From Porphyromonas pasteri (GTDB taxonomy: Bacteria; Bacteroidota; Bacteroidia; Bacteroidales; Porphyromonadaceae): a stretch of 64,000 nucleotides of DNA. The position numbers were made by a program, and so were the translations under genes. The stretch is taken from the NCBI RefSeq assembly GCF_014647755.1, contig NZ_BMPU01000006.1:48973-112972 (forward strand). Reading direction: 5' to 3'. Below are positions 8,860 through 17,199 of this stretch, piece by piece (positions within the stretch are counted from its first letter, which is position 1; every line of letters begins with the position of its first letter). The notes beneath the pieces are model-generated. The model ran no database searches, was not told the DNA's origin, and worked only from the letters and a program-made list of their open reading frames with translations.

Positions 8860-9474
8860 ATGAAGCAGTTCAGCCAATTAGCTATCCGCATCTTCCAGGA
8901 AGCTATCCAAGCCTACGAGCTACGAGGCAGCGTGGACACACCCTGCACAGGCAACCCCTACCCCGAGCACACGATCGAGCATGACCTCTTCCGCAAGAAC
9001 TGGATCGACAACGCCCAGTGGTGCCTCGAGGACATCATCCGCGACCCCGAGATCGACCCCGTCGAAGCGCTGAAGATCAAGCGCCGTATCGACCGCAGCA
9101 ACCAAGAGCGCACCGACCTCGTAGAGCTCATCGACAGCTTCTTCTACACCCACTTCGCGGATGTGAAGTCCCTCCCCGATGCCAAGATCAACACCGAGAG
9201 CCCCGCTTGGGCTATCGACCGTCTCTCCATCCTCGCGCTGAAGATCTACAATATGAACAAGGCCGTCCAGCAGGCTGGCTCCGACGAAGCACTCCGTGAG
9301 AAGTGCGCCTCCAAGCTCCGCACCCTACGCGAGCAAGAGGTTGACCTCACGACAGCTATCAACGAGCTCCTCGAGGACATCGCCGCTGGTCGTAAGTACA
9401 TGAAGGTCTACAAGCAGATGAAGATGTACAACGACCCCGAGCTCAACCCTATGCTCAAGGGTCAGACCTTGTAG
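8860..9474 (+). CDS. DUF4254 domain-containing protein
   Basis: A 204-residue all-helical soluble protein without a signal peptide. Recognised as DUF4254 from the N-terminal FHDLFRK/W-type block (here EHDLFRKNWIDNAQWCLEDI), the DRSNQERTDLVELID segment and the C-terminal KVYKQMKMYNDPELNP. In Bacteroidetes this family is typically encoded next to a family 9 glycosyltransferase, as here, where the GT9 gene starts 24 bases after this stop codon. A role in lipopolysaccharide or other glycan assembly is therefore likely but unproven; the biochemical function is unknown. The gene has its own promoter element at 8810. Confidence 0.85.
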   Translation: MKQFSQLAIRIFQEAIQAYELRGSVDTPCTGNPYPEHTIEHDLFRKNWIDNAQWCLEDIIRDPEIDPVEALKIKRRIDRSNQERTDLVELIDSFFYTHFADVKSLPDAKINTESPAWAIDRLSILALKIYNMNKAVQQAGSDEALREKCASKLRTLREQEVDLTTAINELLEDIAAGRKYMKVYKQMKMYNDPELNPMLKGQTL

Positions 9475-9498
9475 TCTCACCACTCCTACCCGCTATCT

Positions 9499-10566
9499 GT
9501 GGCCCGCTACCTCATCATCCGCCTCTCTGCCATGGGCGACGTGGCGATGCTCATCCCCCTGCTCTACGCCGTAGCACGTGCCAACGAGCAGCATGAGTTC
9601 ATCCTGCTCACCCAGCCGTTCTTCACGGAGCTCCTCCTCGATGCCCCCGACAATGTCGAGGGGATGGCTATCGACATCCGTCGTGGCGAGGAGCGTAGCT
9701 TCCTCGGACTGCTGCGCTATGCTCGGCGCCTAAGGCATGAGCACTTCGATGCGGTACTGGATCTGCACGACGTACTGCGCACCAAGGTACTCCGCTCGAT
9801 CCTCCGACTGACGGGCGTACCCACGCAGCACCTCATCAAGCCCCGTGAGGGGCGACGCCGCCTCGTCGCCGACAGTGCGACGAAGGATCTCACGCCGCTG
9901 CCGCCGATGTGGAGCCTCTATCAGCAGGTCTTCCGCTCGGCGGGGCTGAGCGTCCCCGAGGCCATCCCTCCAGTGGCCATCCACCCCAGCCTCCGTGCGA
10001 CCTTCGAGCGGCTCCACCCCGAGCTGACTCAGCCTACGCCTGGACGCCTGCGTCTCGGCATAGCTCCCTTCGCCTCGACACGGGCGAAGACCTACGACCC
10101 CGCTCTGATGCAGGAGGCACTCCGCCTCATCGAGGAGAGCGAGCGCTTCGAGATCTTCCTCTTCGGTAGCCGTGGCAAGGAGCAAGCGCAGATAGAGCAG
10201 TGGGCTACGAACCGCCCTCATGTCCACTCCGTCGCTGGGCGGCTTGACCTCTCAGACGAGCTCATCCTCATCGCTTCGATGGACGCTATGATCTCGATGG
10301 ACAGCGCGAATATGCACCTGGCGTCCATGGTCGGCACGCGTGTCTTCTCCGTCTGGTGCTGCACACATCCCGCAGCTGGATTCCTCGGTATAGGCCAGCG
10401 CCTGGAGGATTGTCTACAGCCCGAGGATGCTCCTCGCCGTCCATGTAGTATCTTTGGGGACAATAAGCACTGCCACACGGGGCTCGACTTCGCTTGCTCA
10501 AGGGCACTTCGTCCCGAGCGCATCCTCGAGGCAGTCCTCACTCTCAGCGAAGGCGCAGCTTCATAG
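9499..10566 (+). CDS. Glycosyltransferase family 9 (heptosyltransferase-like)
   Basis: The 355-residue cytoplasmic protein starts at GTG (MARYLIIRLSAMGDVAML). That opening is the classic GT9/ADP-heptose:LPS heptosyltransferase N-terminus, with RLSAMGDV forming the acceptor-side loop. The second Rossmann domain carries LGIAPFASTRAKTY, an FGSRGKEQ strand and the donor-binding loop around SMDSANMHLASMVGTRV. It probably transfers a sugar onto the lipid A core or a related surface glycan; the donor cannot be named from sequence. It is co-transcribed with the upstream DUF4254 gene. The downstream S4 gene begins 30 bases after the stop and may belong to the same transcript. No upstream ATG gives a better start. 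Confidence 0.9.
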   Translation: MARYLIIRLSAMGDVAMLIPLLYAVARANEQHEFILLTQPFFTELLLDAPDNVEGMAIDIRRGEERSFLGLLRYARRLRHEHFDAVLDLHDVLRTKVLRSILRLTGVPTQHLIKPREGRRRLVADSATKDLTPLPPMWSLYQQVFRSAGLSVPEAIPPVAIHPSLRATFERLHPELTQPTPGRLRLGIAPFASTRAKTYDPALMQEALRLIEESERFEIFLFGSRGKEQAQIEQWATNRPHVHSVAGRLDLSDELILIASMDAMISMDSANMHLASMVGTRVFSVWCCTHPAAGFLGIGQRLEDCLQPEDAPRRPCSIFGDNKHCHTGLDFACSRALRPERILEAVLTLSEGAAS

Positions 10567-10596
10567 CGCCACCCTTTTCCCGCCCTTTCTCCACGA

Positions 10597-11115
10597 ATGA
10601 AACTACGTATCAATAAGCTGATCAGCGACGCTGGCCTGGGCTCTCGACGTGATGTCGAGGAGTATATCCGCCTCGGTCGCGTCAAGATCAACGGGCGTCG
10701 CGCCCAGCTCTCCGACCTTGTCTCGGAGACCGATGTCGTCTTCTTCGACGAAGTAGACCTCCCTGTCAAGGAGCTTATCCAAGAGCATGTCGCCGAGGAG
10801 AAGCTCCAGACCAAGCTCAAGAAGGATAGCGAGCGCCCTCGTACCCGCGACCGCCGCAGCGAGCGCGCCGAGAGCCAGCGCATCCTCTCCGCTCCGAAGA
10901 GCGCTGCTCTGCGCAAGACGAGCAAGAACAACCCAGAGAACAAGCGCACCCATAAGGCTCGCACTGAAGGCTGGGGCGACGAAGAAGAAGTCTTCGACGA
11001 ACGACTCCTCCGCCACCACAATAGTGGCCGCCGCGGCAGTGCACGCAACACCCGCCCCGCTCGCTCTGAGCATCGCGGGCATGGTGGCAAGCGCCGCTCC
11101 TTCGACGAAGAGTAG
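10597..11115 (+). CDS. S4-domain RNA-binding protein lacking a catalytic domain
   Basis: A 172-residue protein whose first 60 residues are an S4 RNA-binding domain (MKLRINKLISDAGLGSRRDV, then VKINGRRA). This is like the N-terminus of RsuA/RluB pseudouridine synthases. The catalytic domain with its GRLD motif is absent. Instead the remaining 110 residues are a low-complexity, highly basic and acidic tail rich in Arg, Ser, Lys and Glu. It presumably binds structured RNA such as rRNA, but the target is unknown. It could have arisen by loss of the synthase domain, yet the reading frame is clean and the stop is followed directly by a normal spacer. The neighbouring GT9 and phosphatase genes give no functional hint. 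Confidence 0.85.
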   Translation: MKLRINKLISDAGLGSRRDVEEYIRLGRVKINGRRAQLSDLVSETDVVFFDEVDLPVKELIQEHVAEEKLQTKLKKDSERPRTRDRRSERAESQRILSAPKSAALRKTSKNNPENKRTHKARTEGWGDEEEVFDERLLRHHNSGRRGSARNTRPARSEHRGHGGKRRSFDEE

Positions 11116-11168
11116 TCCGCACGGCGTGCAGGCTTCACCTCTTCACGCTCTTATCCCCACACATCTTT

Positions 11169-11717
11169 ATGCACGTATATATTGTACGCCACACGTCTGT
11201 CGTCCTCGACGGCAATGAGACGTGCTACGGCGATATGGACATCGACGTACGCCCCACCTTCGAGGAGGAGGCCAGCGTCACACGCGCCGCACTCGAAGGT
11301 CTTAGCTTCGACGGCGTCTTCTCCTCGCCCCTACAGCGCGCCCGCAAGCTCGCGGACTTCTGTGGCTACGGCTTCGCCACCCTCGATGACCGACTGAAGG
11401 AGATGAACTTCGGCCATTGGGAGGGTCAGCCTTGGGCCGAGATCATCAAGGACGAGCCTGTGGATCAGTTCTTCGCCCGCTACATCGAAGGCGTCCCTCC
11501 TGGCGGTGAGTCGCTGATGATGCAGTATGCTCGCGTGCGGGACTTCCTCCTCGAGAAGCGTCGTGAGGGCTATAAGCAGATCCTCGTCTTCTGCCACGGC
11601 GGCGTCATCAACTGCGCCCGTGCGATCACTGGTGAGGTGCGCCTCGTCGATGCCTTCGCTACCCTCCCCGGCTTCGGCTCCGTCACACGCCTCGACTTCA
11701 CCCATCTCGAGGACTAA
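11169..11717 (+). CDS. Histidine phosphatase family protein (CobC-like)
   Basis: The 182-residue protein belongs to the phosphoglycerate mutase-like branch of histidine phosphatases. The phosphate-accepting motif is VRHTSV near residue 7, followed by YGDMDIDV, which matches the Y-G-x-x-D pattern of alpha-ribazole phosphatase CobC. A second catalytic His is in VFCHGGVI at about residue 140. It also has the family SPLQRARKLA block and the acidic FGHWEGQPW loop. This may be the enzyme that dephosphorylates alpha-ribazole phosphate in cobalamin assembly, but no other cobalamin genes are nearby, so the substrate stays open. It starts 53 bases after the S4 gene and is followed by about 155 bases of non-coding leader before ferritin. 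Confidence 0.85.
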   Translation: MHVYIVRHTSVVLDGNETCYGDMDIDVRPTFEEEASVTRAALEGLSFDGVFSSPLQRARKLADFCGYGFATLDDRLKEMNFGHWEGQPWAEIIKDEPVDQFFARYIEGVPPGGESLMMQYARVRDFLLEKRREGYKQILVFCHGGVINCARAITGEVRLVDAFATLPGFGSVTRLDFTHLED

Positions 11718-11873
11718 TCGACATCACGAAGGACACGGAGCGAACAATTATGCCCTGTATCTTGTAGTTATATAAATAGGGATCCCGTGGGTACGCATAC
11801 CCGATGGGGCTTCCCATACAGACAAGACGCAAGACCCGCTATTTACTATTATCACTTCTACATAAACAAGACA

Positions 11874-12359
11874 ATGAAATTCTCAGAAAGAATGCAGTCT
11901 GCTATCAATGAGCAGATCAACTTAGAGATGTTCTCCGCGAACACCTACCTCTCTATGTCCACTTACTTCGCTCAGCAGGGCCTCGACGGCTTCGCTCACT
12001 GGTACTATATGCAGTACAAGGAGGAGCTGACTCACGCCGAAGACATGATGCGCTACGTCATCACGCGCGGTGGCAAGGTCGAGATCAAGGCTGTCGCTGC
12101 AGTAGAGACGGAGTTCAACTCTCCCCTGGAGATCGCTGAAAAGGCTTACCACCACGAATGCCTCGTCTCCGAGAAGATCGAAGGCCTCGTGCGCATCGCT
12201 TCTGAAGAGAAGGATATGCCTTCGCAGGACTTCTTCTGGAAGTACATCCGCGAGCAGGTCGAAGAAGAAGCTAACGCTACGAACCTCATCGAACGCGTCC
12301 GCATGGCTGAGGGTGCTGCTATCCTCTTCCTCGACAAGGAGCTCGCTGCACGCCAGTAA
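11874..12359 (+). CDS. ftnA: Non-haem ferritin
   Basis: A 161-residue iron-storage ferritin that oxidises Fe(II) and stores it as a mineral core inside a 24-subunit shell. The start is set at the ATG giving MKFSERMQSAINEQ. A longer in-frame reading to 11787 adds 29 residues unlike ferritin and would cover the leader. Ferroxidase ligands are visible: E18 (NLEMF), E50/E51 and H54 (KEELTHAEDMM), E95 (HHECL) and Q128 (REQVEEE), with Tyr25. The length matches the bacterial FtnA family. It sits alone, with a strong hairpin terminator 20 bases after the stop. The upstream region contains a TATCTTGT sequence, only a poor match to the -7 element, so I do not mark a promoter. Confidence 0.95.
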   Translation: MKFSERMQSAINEQINLEMFSANTYLSMSTYFAQQGLDGFAHWYYMQYKEELTHAEDMMRYVITRGGKVEIKAVAAVETEFNSPLEIAEKAYHHECLVSEKIEGLVRIASEEKDMPSQDFFWKYIREQVEEEANATNLIERVRMAEGAAILFLDKELAARQ

Positions 12360-12378
12360 TTCCTTCGTCCCCCTAACG

Positions 12379-12420
12379 ACGAGCCGCCAAGTCACCCCGC
12401 CGGGGTACTTGGCGGCTCGT
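12379..12420 (+). terminator. Terminator of the ferritin gene
   Basis: A 14-bp perfect inverted repeat (ACGAGCCGCCAAGT with ACTTGGCGGCTCGT) encloses a GC-rich loop that can itself pair (CCCCG/CGGGG). It is followed by CTGCTTTATA. Confidence 0.85.
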
Positions 12421-12455
12421 CTGCTTTATACAGTGACCGCTCAGAGGGGTAAAAC

Positions 12456-12558
12456 GAACCAGTACTGGTCACCGCTCCGAGCAGTACTGGTCACGATGCG
12501 AAGTAGTACTGGTCACCATGAGCTACCAGTACTGGTCCACTCAGTGACCAGTACTGGT
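12456..12558 (+). repeat. 22-bp palindromic repeat array 2 (5 units, AGTACT core)
   Basis: Five units at 22-23 bp spacing share the core AGTACTGGTCAC; the full form ACCAGTACTGGT is a perfect 12-bp palindrome. Spacers of 7-8 bases vary freely. The array lies between the ferritin terminator and the promoter of the beta-barrel gene at 12630, and no repeat body is attached. Confidence 0.9.
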
Positions 12559-12616
12559 ACGAAATCCCTCCCCTGCGGGAAGCTTACCCGACCCGCAGTA
12601 CTAAGGCTATTTCGCC

Positions 12617-12624
12617 TATATTTG
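12617..12624 (+). promoter_or_regulatory. -7 promoter element almost touching a start codon
   Basis: TATATTTG matches TAnnTTTG and ends 5 bases before the ATG at 12630. If used, transcription would start at about the ATG, giving a leaderless or nearly leaderless mRNA. Confidence 0.5.
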
Positions 12625-12629
12625 CAGCC

Positions 12630-13202
12630 ATGAAAAAGATATTACTCTCTCTTATCCTCCTCGCTTGCCTCGGGGTCAGCCAGCGCGCCACTGCGCAGAA
12701 CGAAGACCGCGTACACTCCGCCACCGTCGTCGAGCTCGGCCTACATAGCCGCTTAGCCTACCACCAAGCCCTACCACTGGGACTGGTGGCGAGCGCACAC
12801 GCCGGCTACGAGCTCCACACCAACCCCGTCGGCTTCCTCGACAAGGAGAATAGTGCTCCCCTCGAGTACACCTTCCCGATGCTTCTCCCCACGGCGGGCA
12901 TTGAGCTTCGCTGGTACACAGGGCGTGAGAAGAGCCAAGAGGAAATCAATAGCGGGCTCTATGTCGTGGCAGGTGGTGACGTGCAGACGCGCACCGCAGG
13001 CGTCGTCTTCAACCGCCTCTACCGCGGTCCGTGGCGCTATCGCTACGGAGCAAAGGCAGGCCTCGGCCTTGTGTCCGTCCTCGGCGATGTCATCTACGCC
13101 AAGATCGAGATCGGCGGACGCTATAGCAGCCCCTTCCTCGGGAGCCAAGGCAGCGAGTACTTCGCCCCCTACGGCGACATCGGGATCGGTATCAAGCTGT
13201 AG
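12630..13202 (+). CDS. Small outer-membrane beta-barrel-like protein
   Basis: I do not recognise a named family. The 190-residue product has a clear signal peptide (MKKILLSLILLACLG, cleavage near ATAQ). It is followed by amphipathic strands with alternating aromatic and small residues (YHQALPLGLVASAHAGYEL, GIELRWYTG, GAKAGLGLV, AKIEIGGRY) and ends in GDIGIGIKL. This suggests an 8-stranded outer-membrane barrel in the OmpA/OmpW size range; the prediction rests on pattern only. It lies downstream of the 22-bp repeat array at 12456-12558. The following lipoprotein gene has its own promoter element, so it is probably transcribed alone. Confidence 0.7.
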   Translation: MKKILLSLILLACLGVSQRATAQNEDRVHSATVVELGLHSRLAYHQALPLGLVASAHAGYELHTNPVGFLDKENSAPLEYTFPMLLPTAGIELRWYTGREKSQEEINSGLYVVAGGDVQTRTAGVVFNRLYRGPWRYRYGAKAGLGLVSVLGDVIYAKIEIGGRYSSPFLGSQGSEYFAPYGDIGIGIKL

Positions 13203-13233
13203 ACGGCTGAGGAAGGACTTGATATGAAAGCTC

Positions 13234-13241
13234 TACCTTTG
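13234..13241 (+). promoter_or_regulatory. -7 promoter element for the small lipoprotein gene
   Basis: TACCTTTG matches TAnnTTTG 31 bases before the ATG at 13273. Confidence 0.55.
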
Positions 13242-13272
13242 ATCGTTTCGCTTATAGAGTAGCACGATCATT

Positions 13273-13761
13273 ATGAAAGCAAATAAGATCCTCCTTGGCT
13301 TAGCACTAAGCCTCTCCGCCTTGACAGCTTGCGGTGGCGGACAGAGCGAGCAGTCCGCGCAGGATAGCACCGCTCAGCCCTCTGCCAGCGTCGTGGCCAA
13401 CCCCGACAGCCTTCCCTACCGCATCGCAGAGAACTACTTTGCAGCTCAGGACTCCCTACCTGCGACCCTCACGAGCGAAGAGGGGCTGAATCGTCACCTC
13501 GGTATGGCTACGACCATGGCGGACAAGCCCACCGAGATCGACTGGCAGCGTGAGTTCGTCATCCCCGTCGTCCTCCCTGCTACGACGATCTCCACGGAGA
13601 TCCTCCCCGTACGCTTGAAGAAGGACGCCGAGGGCAACCTTGTCCTCACCTACAAGGTGCAGCGTGGCGAAGACATGAAGACCGCTGAGATACGCCCCTT
13701 CACCGCGATCATCGTATCGCGTGACTTCCTCGCTCCTGTACGCCTCGAGGAAGTGCAGTAA
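13273..13761 (+). CDS. Small lipoprotein of unknown function
   Basis: A 162-residue protein with a type II signal peptide: the lipobox LTAC places the lipidated Cys at residue 20, followed by GGGQSEQ and a Ser/Gln/Ala-rich linker to about residue 45. The rest is a single soluble domain containing LPYRIAENYFAAQDSLP and a strand-rich segment (EFVIPVVLPATT, LVLTYKVQRGE). I do not recognise the family. The absence of an Asp at position +2 would favour outer-membrane or surface placement by general lipoprotein rules, which are only partly valid in this phylum. Own promoter element upstream and own terminator 29 bases downstream. Confidence 0.75.
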   Translation: MKANKILLGLALSLSALTACGGGQSEQSAQDSTAQPSASVVANPDSLPYRIAENYFAAQDSLPATLTSEEGLNRHLGMATTMADKPTEIDWQREFVIPVVLPATTISTEILPVRLKKDAEGNLVLTYKVQRGEDMKTAEIRPFTAIIVSRDFLAPVRLEEVQ

Positions 13762-13790
13762 CCTCCTTATTACCTATTGAATAGGGCATA

Positions 13791-13828
13791 CGCAGCCCCG
13801 CTTCCGAGCCTTCGGGAGCGGGGCTGCG
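13791..13828 (+). terminator. Terminator of the small lipoprotein gene
   Basis: Inverted repeat CGCAGCCCCGCTT/GAGCGGGGCTGCG with a nested CCGA/TCGG pairing. The trailing sequence is TGCGTCTATA. Confidence 0.8.
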
Positions 13829-13917
13829 TGCGTCTATACAGCCGGCTCTCGGTGGGGCAGTCGCAGAGTGTATGAAAAAAGACAGTGACAGTGGGGGATA
13901 AGTACGTGACTTTTTCG

Positions 13918-13925
13918 TACATTTG
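13918..13925 (+). promoter_or_regulatory. -7 promoter element for rpsA
   Basis: TACATTTG matches TAnnTTTG and is followed by a leader of roughly 105 bases before the rpsA ATG. A leader of this size could hold autogenous control by S1, which is an inference. Confidence 0.55.
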
Positions 13926-14037
13926 CGCTGACTTTTGCGGGGGTAGTGCATCGCTTGATGTCCACTTTGCTGGGTCACAAGTCATGTGCTATGCACCAGC
14001 AGAAGCACTCGTGTGTAATTCATAGTAAGTTTAACAA

Positions 14038-15831
14038 ATGGAAAATTTGAAAGAGATCAAGCCCATCGCGGACTTCAACTGGGATGAGTTTGAGAAGGGA
14101 GAGATAGCGTGCTCTGCTTCTCGTCAGGAGCAGGAAGCCGCTTATGATGGCACCCTGAACAACGTTAAGGATCAGGAGATCGTCATCGGTACGGTTACCA
14201 AGATTGGTAAGCGCGAAGTACTCGTCAACATCGGCTTCAAGAGCGAAGGTGCGATCAACTCAGCTGAGTTCCGCTACAATCCTGACCTCCAGGTAGGCGA
14301 CAAGGTCGAGGTCTTCATCGAATCACAGGAAGACAAGAAGGGACAGCTCGTCCTCTCACACCGTCAGGCACGTGTCGCTCGCTCATGGGATCGTATCAAC
14401 GAAGCCCTCGAGAAGGACGAAGTGGTACGCGGCTACGTCAAGTGCCGCACGAAGGGTGGTATGATCGTCGATATCTTCGGTATCGAGGCCTTCCTCCCTG
14501 GCTCACAGATCGACGTCCGTCCTATCCGCGACTACGATGCTTATGTCGACAAGACCATGGAGTTCAAGATCGTCAAGATCAACCAGGACTTCAAGAACGT
14601 CGTCGTATCGCATAAGATCCTCATCGAAGCTGAACTCGAAGCTCAGAAGGCTGAGATCATCAGCAAGCTTGAGAAGGGTCAGGTCCTCGAAGGGGTCGTC
14701 AAGAACATCACCTCTTACGGTGCCTTCATCGACCTCGGTGGTATCGATGGTCTCGTCCACATCACCGACCTCTCTTGGGGCCGTGTATCTCACCCCAGCG
14801 AAGTTGTTAGCCTCGACCAGAAGCTCAACGTCGTTATCCTCGAGTTCGACGAAGCTAAGAAGCGCATCGCTCTTGGTATCAAGCAGCTCCAGCCACATCC
14901 CTGGGATAGCCTCGACCCTAACCTCAAGGTGGGCGACAAGATCAAGGGTAAGGTCGTTGTCCTCGCTGACTACGGTGCATTCATCGAAGTTGCTCCTGGC
15001 GTAGAAGGTCTCGTCCACATCTCTGAAATGTCTTGGACGCAGCACGTCCGCTCGGCTCAGGAACTCCTGAAGGTCGGCGACGAAGTCGAAGCTGTCATCC
15101 TCTCTCTCGACCGCGAAGAGCGTAAGATGAGCCTCGGTCTCAAGCAGCTCAAGGAAGATCCATGGGAAAACATCGACAAGCGCTTCCCCATCGGCTCTCG
15201 CCACACGGCTAAGGTCCGCAACTTCACCAACTTCGGTGTCTTCGTAGAGATCGAAGAAGGTATCGATGGTCTTGTACACATCTCCGACCTCTCTTGGACG
15301 AAGAAGATCAAGCACCCCAACGAGTTCACGGAAGTCGGTGCTCCTCTGGAGATCGTCGTCCTCGAAATCGACAAGGAAAACCGTCGTCTCTCTCTCGGCC
15401 ACAAGCAGCTTGAAGAGAACCCCTGGAACGCCTTCGAAGCTGACTACCGCGTAGGTACGATCCACGAAGGTACGATCCGCGAATTCGTAGAGAAGGGCGC
15501 TGTCATCTCTCTCCCCGAAGGTATCGAAGCATTCGCTACGCCTAAGCACCTGGTCAAGGCCGATGGTACGCAGGCTGTCAAGGGCGAAACGCTCCCCTTC
15601 AAGGTCATCGAATTCAACAAGGATTCTCGCCGCATCATCGTCTCTCACAGCCGCACCTTCGAAGACGAAGCTAAGGCTGAAGCTCGTGCAAGCGAGCGTG
15701 CAGAGCGCGCTGACCGTCAGGCTCGCCACCAGGATGCTGCCGCTGCCGTCGCTGCTACCAACGCTGCTACGGAGAAGGCTACCCTCGGTGACCTCGATGC
15801 ACTGGCTGCCCTTAAGGAAAAGCTCTCCTAA
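14038..15831 (+). CDS. rpsA: 30S ribosomal protein S1
   Basis: A 597-residue protein built of six S1 RNA-binding domains, starting near residues 48, 130, 215, 300, 385 and 470. Domains 3-5 are closest to each other and carry the repeated motif YGAFI/FGVFV followed by DGLVHISD. S1 delivers mRNA to the 30S subunit, which matters in Bacteroidetes because their genes lack Shine-Dalgarno sequences. The last 60 residues form an Ala/Glu/Arg-rich tail (EAKAEARASERAERADRQAR) that is probably helical. The codon pattern is noticeably simpler than in the neighbours, consistent with high expression. An AT-rich AGTTTAACAA precedes the ATG. Its own promoter and terminator make it monocistronic. Confidence 0.97.
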   Translation: MENLKEIKPIADFNWDEFEKGEIACSASRQEQEAAYDGTLNNVKDQEIVIGTVTKIGKREVLVNIGFKSEGAINSAEFRYNPDLQVGDKVEVFIESQEDKKGQLVLSHRQARVARSWDRINEALEKDEVVRGYVKCRTKGGMIVDIFGIEAFLPGSQIDVRPIRDYDAYVDKTMEFKIVKINQDFKNVVVSHKILIEAELEAQKAEIISKLEKGQVLEGVVKNITSYGAFIDLGGIDGLVHITDLSWGRVSHPSEVVSLDQKLNVVILEFDEAKKRIALGIKQLQPHPWDSLDPNLKVGDKIKGKVVVLADYGAFIEVAPGVEGLVHISEMSWTQHVRSAQELLKVGDEVEAVILSLDREERKMSLGLKQLKEDPWENIDKRFPIGSRHTAKVRNFTNFGVFVEIEEGIDGLVHISDLSWTKKIKHPNEFTEVGAPLEIVVLEIDKENRRLSLGHKQLEENPWNAFEADYRVGTIHEGTIREFVEKGAVISLPEGIEAFATPKHLVKADGTQAVKGETLPFKVIEFNKDSRRIIVSHSRTFEDEAKAEARASERAERADRQARHQDAAAAVAATNAATEKATLGDLDALAALKEKLS

Positions 15832-15876
15832 GAGACGCTTCGCATAGCCTACCCATAAGGTAGGTGCAAAACAACG

Positions 15877-15911
15877 GACGCCCCGTCTTCCACTGTGGAA
15901 GGCGGGGCGTC
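15877..15911 (+). terminator. Terminator of rpsA
   Basis: GACGCCCCGTCTTCCAC pairs with GTGGAAGGCGGGGCGTC around a 1-2 base loop, followed by TTCTTTATA. It may also serve the convergent endonuclease-like gene, which ends at 15938. Confidence 0.85.
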
Positions 15912-15937
15912 TTCTTTATATCGCTGGGCGCTTAGGC

Positions 15938-16912
15938 CTATCGCTTCTGAGGCGCAGTGTGCTTGCGGGAGATATGGGCAGTGCCGCACTCGGCATCCCT
16001 ATCATAGCTCAGGCGAGCAAAGACGGGATAGTGGTCGGAGGGAGCGCGACGCACGTGCTTCTTCAGGCGCACCTCGGCGGGGGCTTGGCTGCTCCCCTCT
16101 TCGGTAGCGTCCTCACGCTCCGTCCAGTAGCTATCGGTACGCACGGCATAGCGCAAGACACGGTAGTCAGGTGAGACGAAGATATGGTCGATACGGCTCG
16201 GCGTCTTCAGCTCGGTGTCGAAGGCATTGAACGTCCCGTTGGGCGCCAACTTACGCTCGGCGATAGCATACGAATCGCGAAGGAGGGCTGTCGAGGTCAG
16301 TAGGCCATAGACCTCATCGGTCTGGTCGACATTGAAGTCACCCGTGAGGATGTGAGAAGCACCCGCAGGCACGAGACTCCGGATACGGCTCATGACGAGG
16401 CGAGCGGACTCCATACGCGCCCGACGCCCGACGTGGTCGAGGTGGAGGTTGAAGAAGTACAGACGCTGATGAGTGCGCAGGTCTTCAAATTCGCCCCACG
16501 TACAGATACGGATGCAGGCAGCATCCCAGCCGAGGGCGGGGCGGTCGGGCGTCTCGCTGAGCCAGAAGTTACCCGAGCGGATCTTCTTCAAGCGCCCCTT
16601 GTGGTAGAAGATGGCGGAATACTCGCCTTCCTCACGCCCATCATCACGGGCGACACCGATGTAGTCGTATTCGGGAAGTCCTTTCAGAAGGTCATGGATC
16701 TGCCCGACCTTCGCCTCCTGCGTGCCGAAGATATCGGGGCTTTCGTAGGAGAGGATTTCGCAGATGACGGGGCAGCGCTGGCTCCAGCCATTGCCCTGCT
16801 TGGCGTCGGATTCATTCTGGTAGCGGACGTTGTACGTCCCGACGAGAAGCTCTTGGGCCTGCACACCGAGGACGGCGACGAGGCTAAGAGCGAGGGTGAA
16901 TAGTCGCTTCAT
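15938..16912 (-). CDS. Secreted endonuclease/exonuclease/phosphatase family protein
   Basis: A 324-residue exported hydrolase of the EEP fold. The signal peptide is MKRLFTLALSLVAVLGVQAQ. Family motifs appear in order: GTYNVRY (about 24-30), GTQEAK with the metal-binding Glu (about 63), FFNLHLDHVG with a catalytic His (about 153-162), TGDFNVDQ with catalytic Asp/Asn (about 192-199), RIDHIFVSPDYR (about 246) and the final SDHYPVFARL (about 293-302). Substrates in this family range from DNA to sphingomyelin and inositol phosphates, and the sequence does not choose among them. Phosphodiester or phosphomonoester cleavage in the periplasm or outside the cell is the safe statement. A TATATTTG promoter element lies 34 bases upstream, and the gene is transcribed alone. 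Confidence 0.88.
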   Translation of the reverse strand: MKRLFTLALSLVAVLGVQAQELLVGTYNVRYQNESDAKQGNGWSQRCPVICEILSYESPDIFGTQEAKVGQIHDLLKGLPEYDYIGVARDDGREEGEYSAIFYHKGRLKKIRSGNFWLSETPDRPALGWDAACIRICTWGEFEDLRTHQRLYFFNLHLDHVGRRARMESARLVMSRIRSLVPAGASHILTGDFNVDQTDEVYGLLTSTALLRDSYAIAERKLAPNGTFNAFDTELKTPSRIDHIFVSPDYRVLRYAVRTDSYWTEREDATEEGSSQAPAEVRLKKHVRRAPSDHYPVFARLSYDRDAECGTAHISRKHTAPQKR

Positions 16913-16946
16913 GCTGATTGATTCATGTATTCAGTGTGTATCTATA

Positions 16947-16954
16947 CAAATATA
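16947..16954 (-). promoter_or_regulatory. -7 promoter element for the EEP-family gene
   Basis: TATATTTG on the minus strand is a full TAnnTTTG match, 34 bases before the start codon. Confidence 0.5.
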
Positions 16955-17029
16955 CGCCATTCACCAGACTGCTCTGCGACCCGCTCCTTGCGCACATCAC
17001 TGCTCCTCCTCTGATTCTGGAGGCGTGAC

Positions 17030-17199
17030 GACCTATATTGGTCACTGAGTCGACCTATATAGGTCCACGTCGCGACCAATATAGGTTCGTATGCGGACCA
17101 ATAGTGGTTCACCCGCAGACCTATATAGGTTCATACTCCGATCCAATAGTGGTTCATACCACGAACCCATAGTACTTCCACTGCAAACCAATAGTGGTC
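17030..17199 (+). repeat. 22-bp palindromic repeat array 3 (8 units)
   Basis: Units begin at 17030, 17052, 17074, 17096, 17118 and 17140 (exactly 22 bp apart), then at about 17163 and 17185. Cores are CCTATATTGG, CCTATATAGG, CCAATATAGG and CCAATAGTGG, with one decayed form (CCCATAGTAC). The remaining 16955-17448 sequence holds no gene; it ends with the DUF4199 promoter. No repeat body is attached. Confidence 0.92.
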
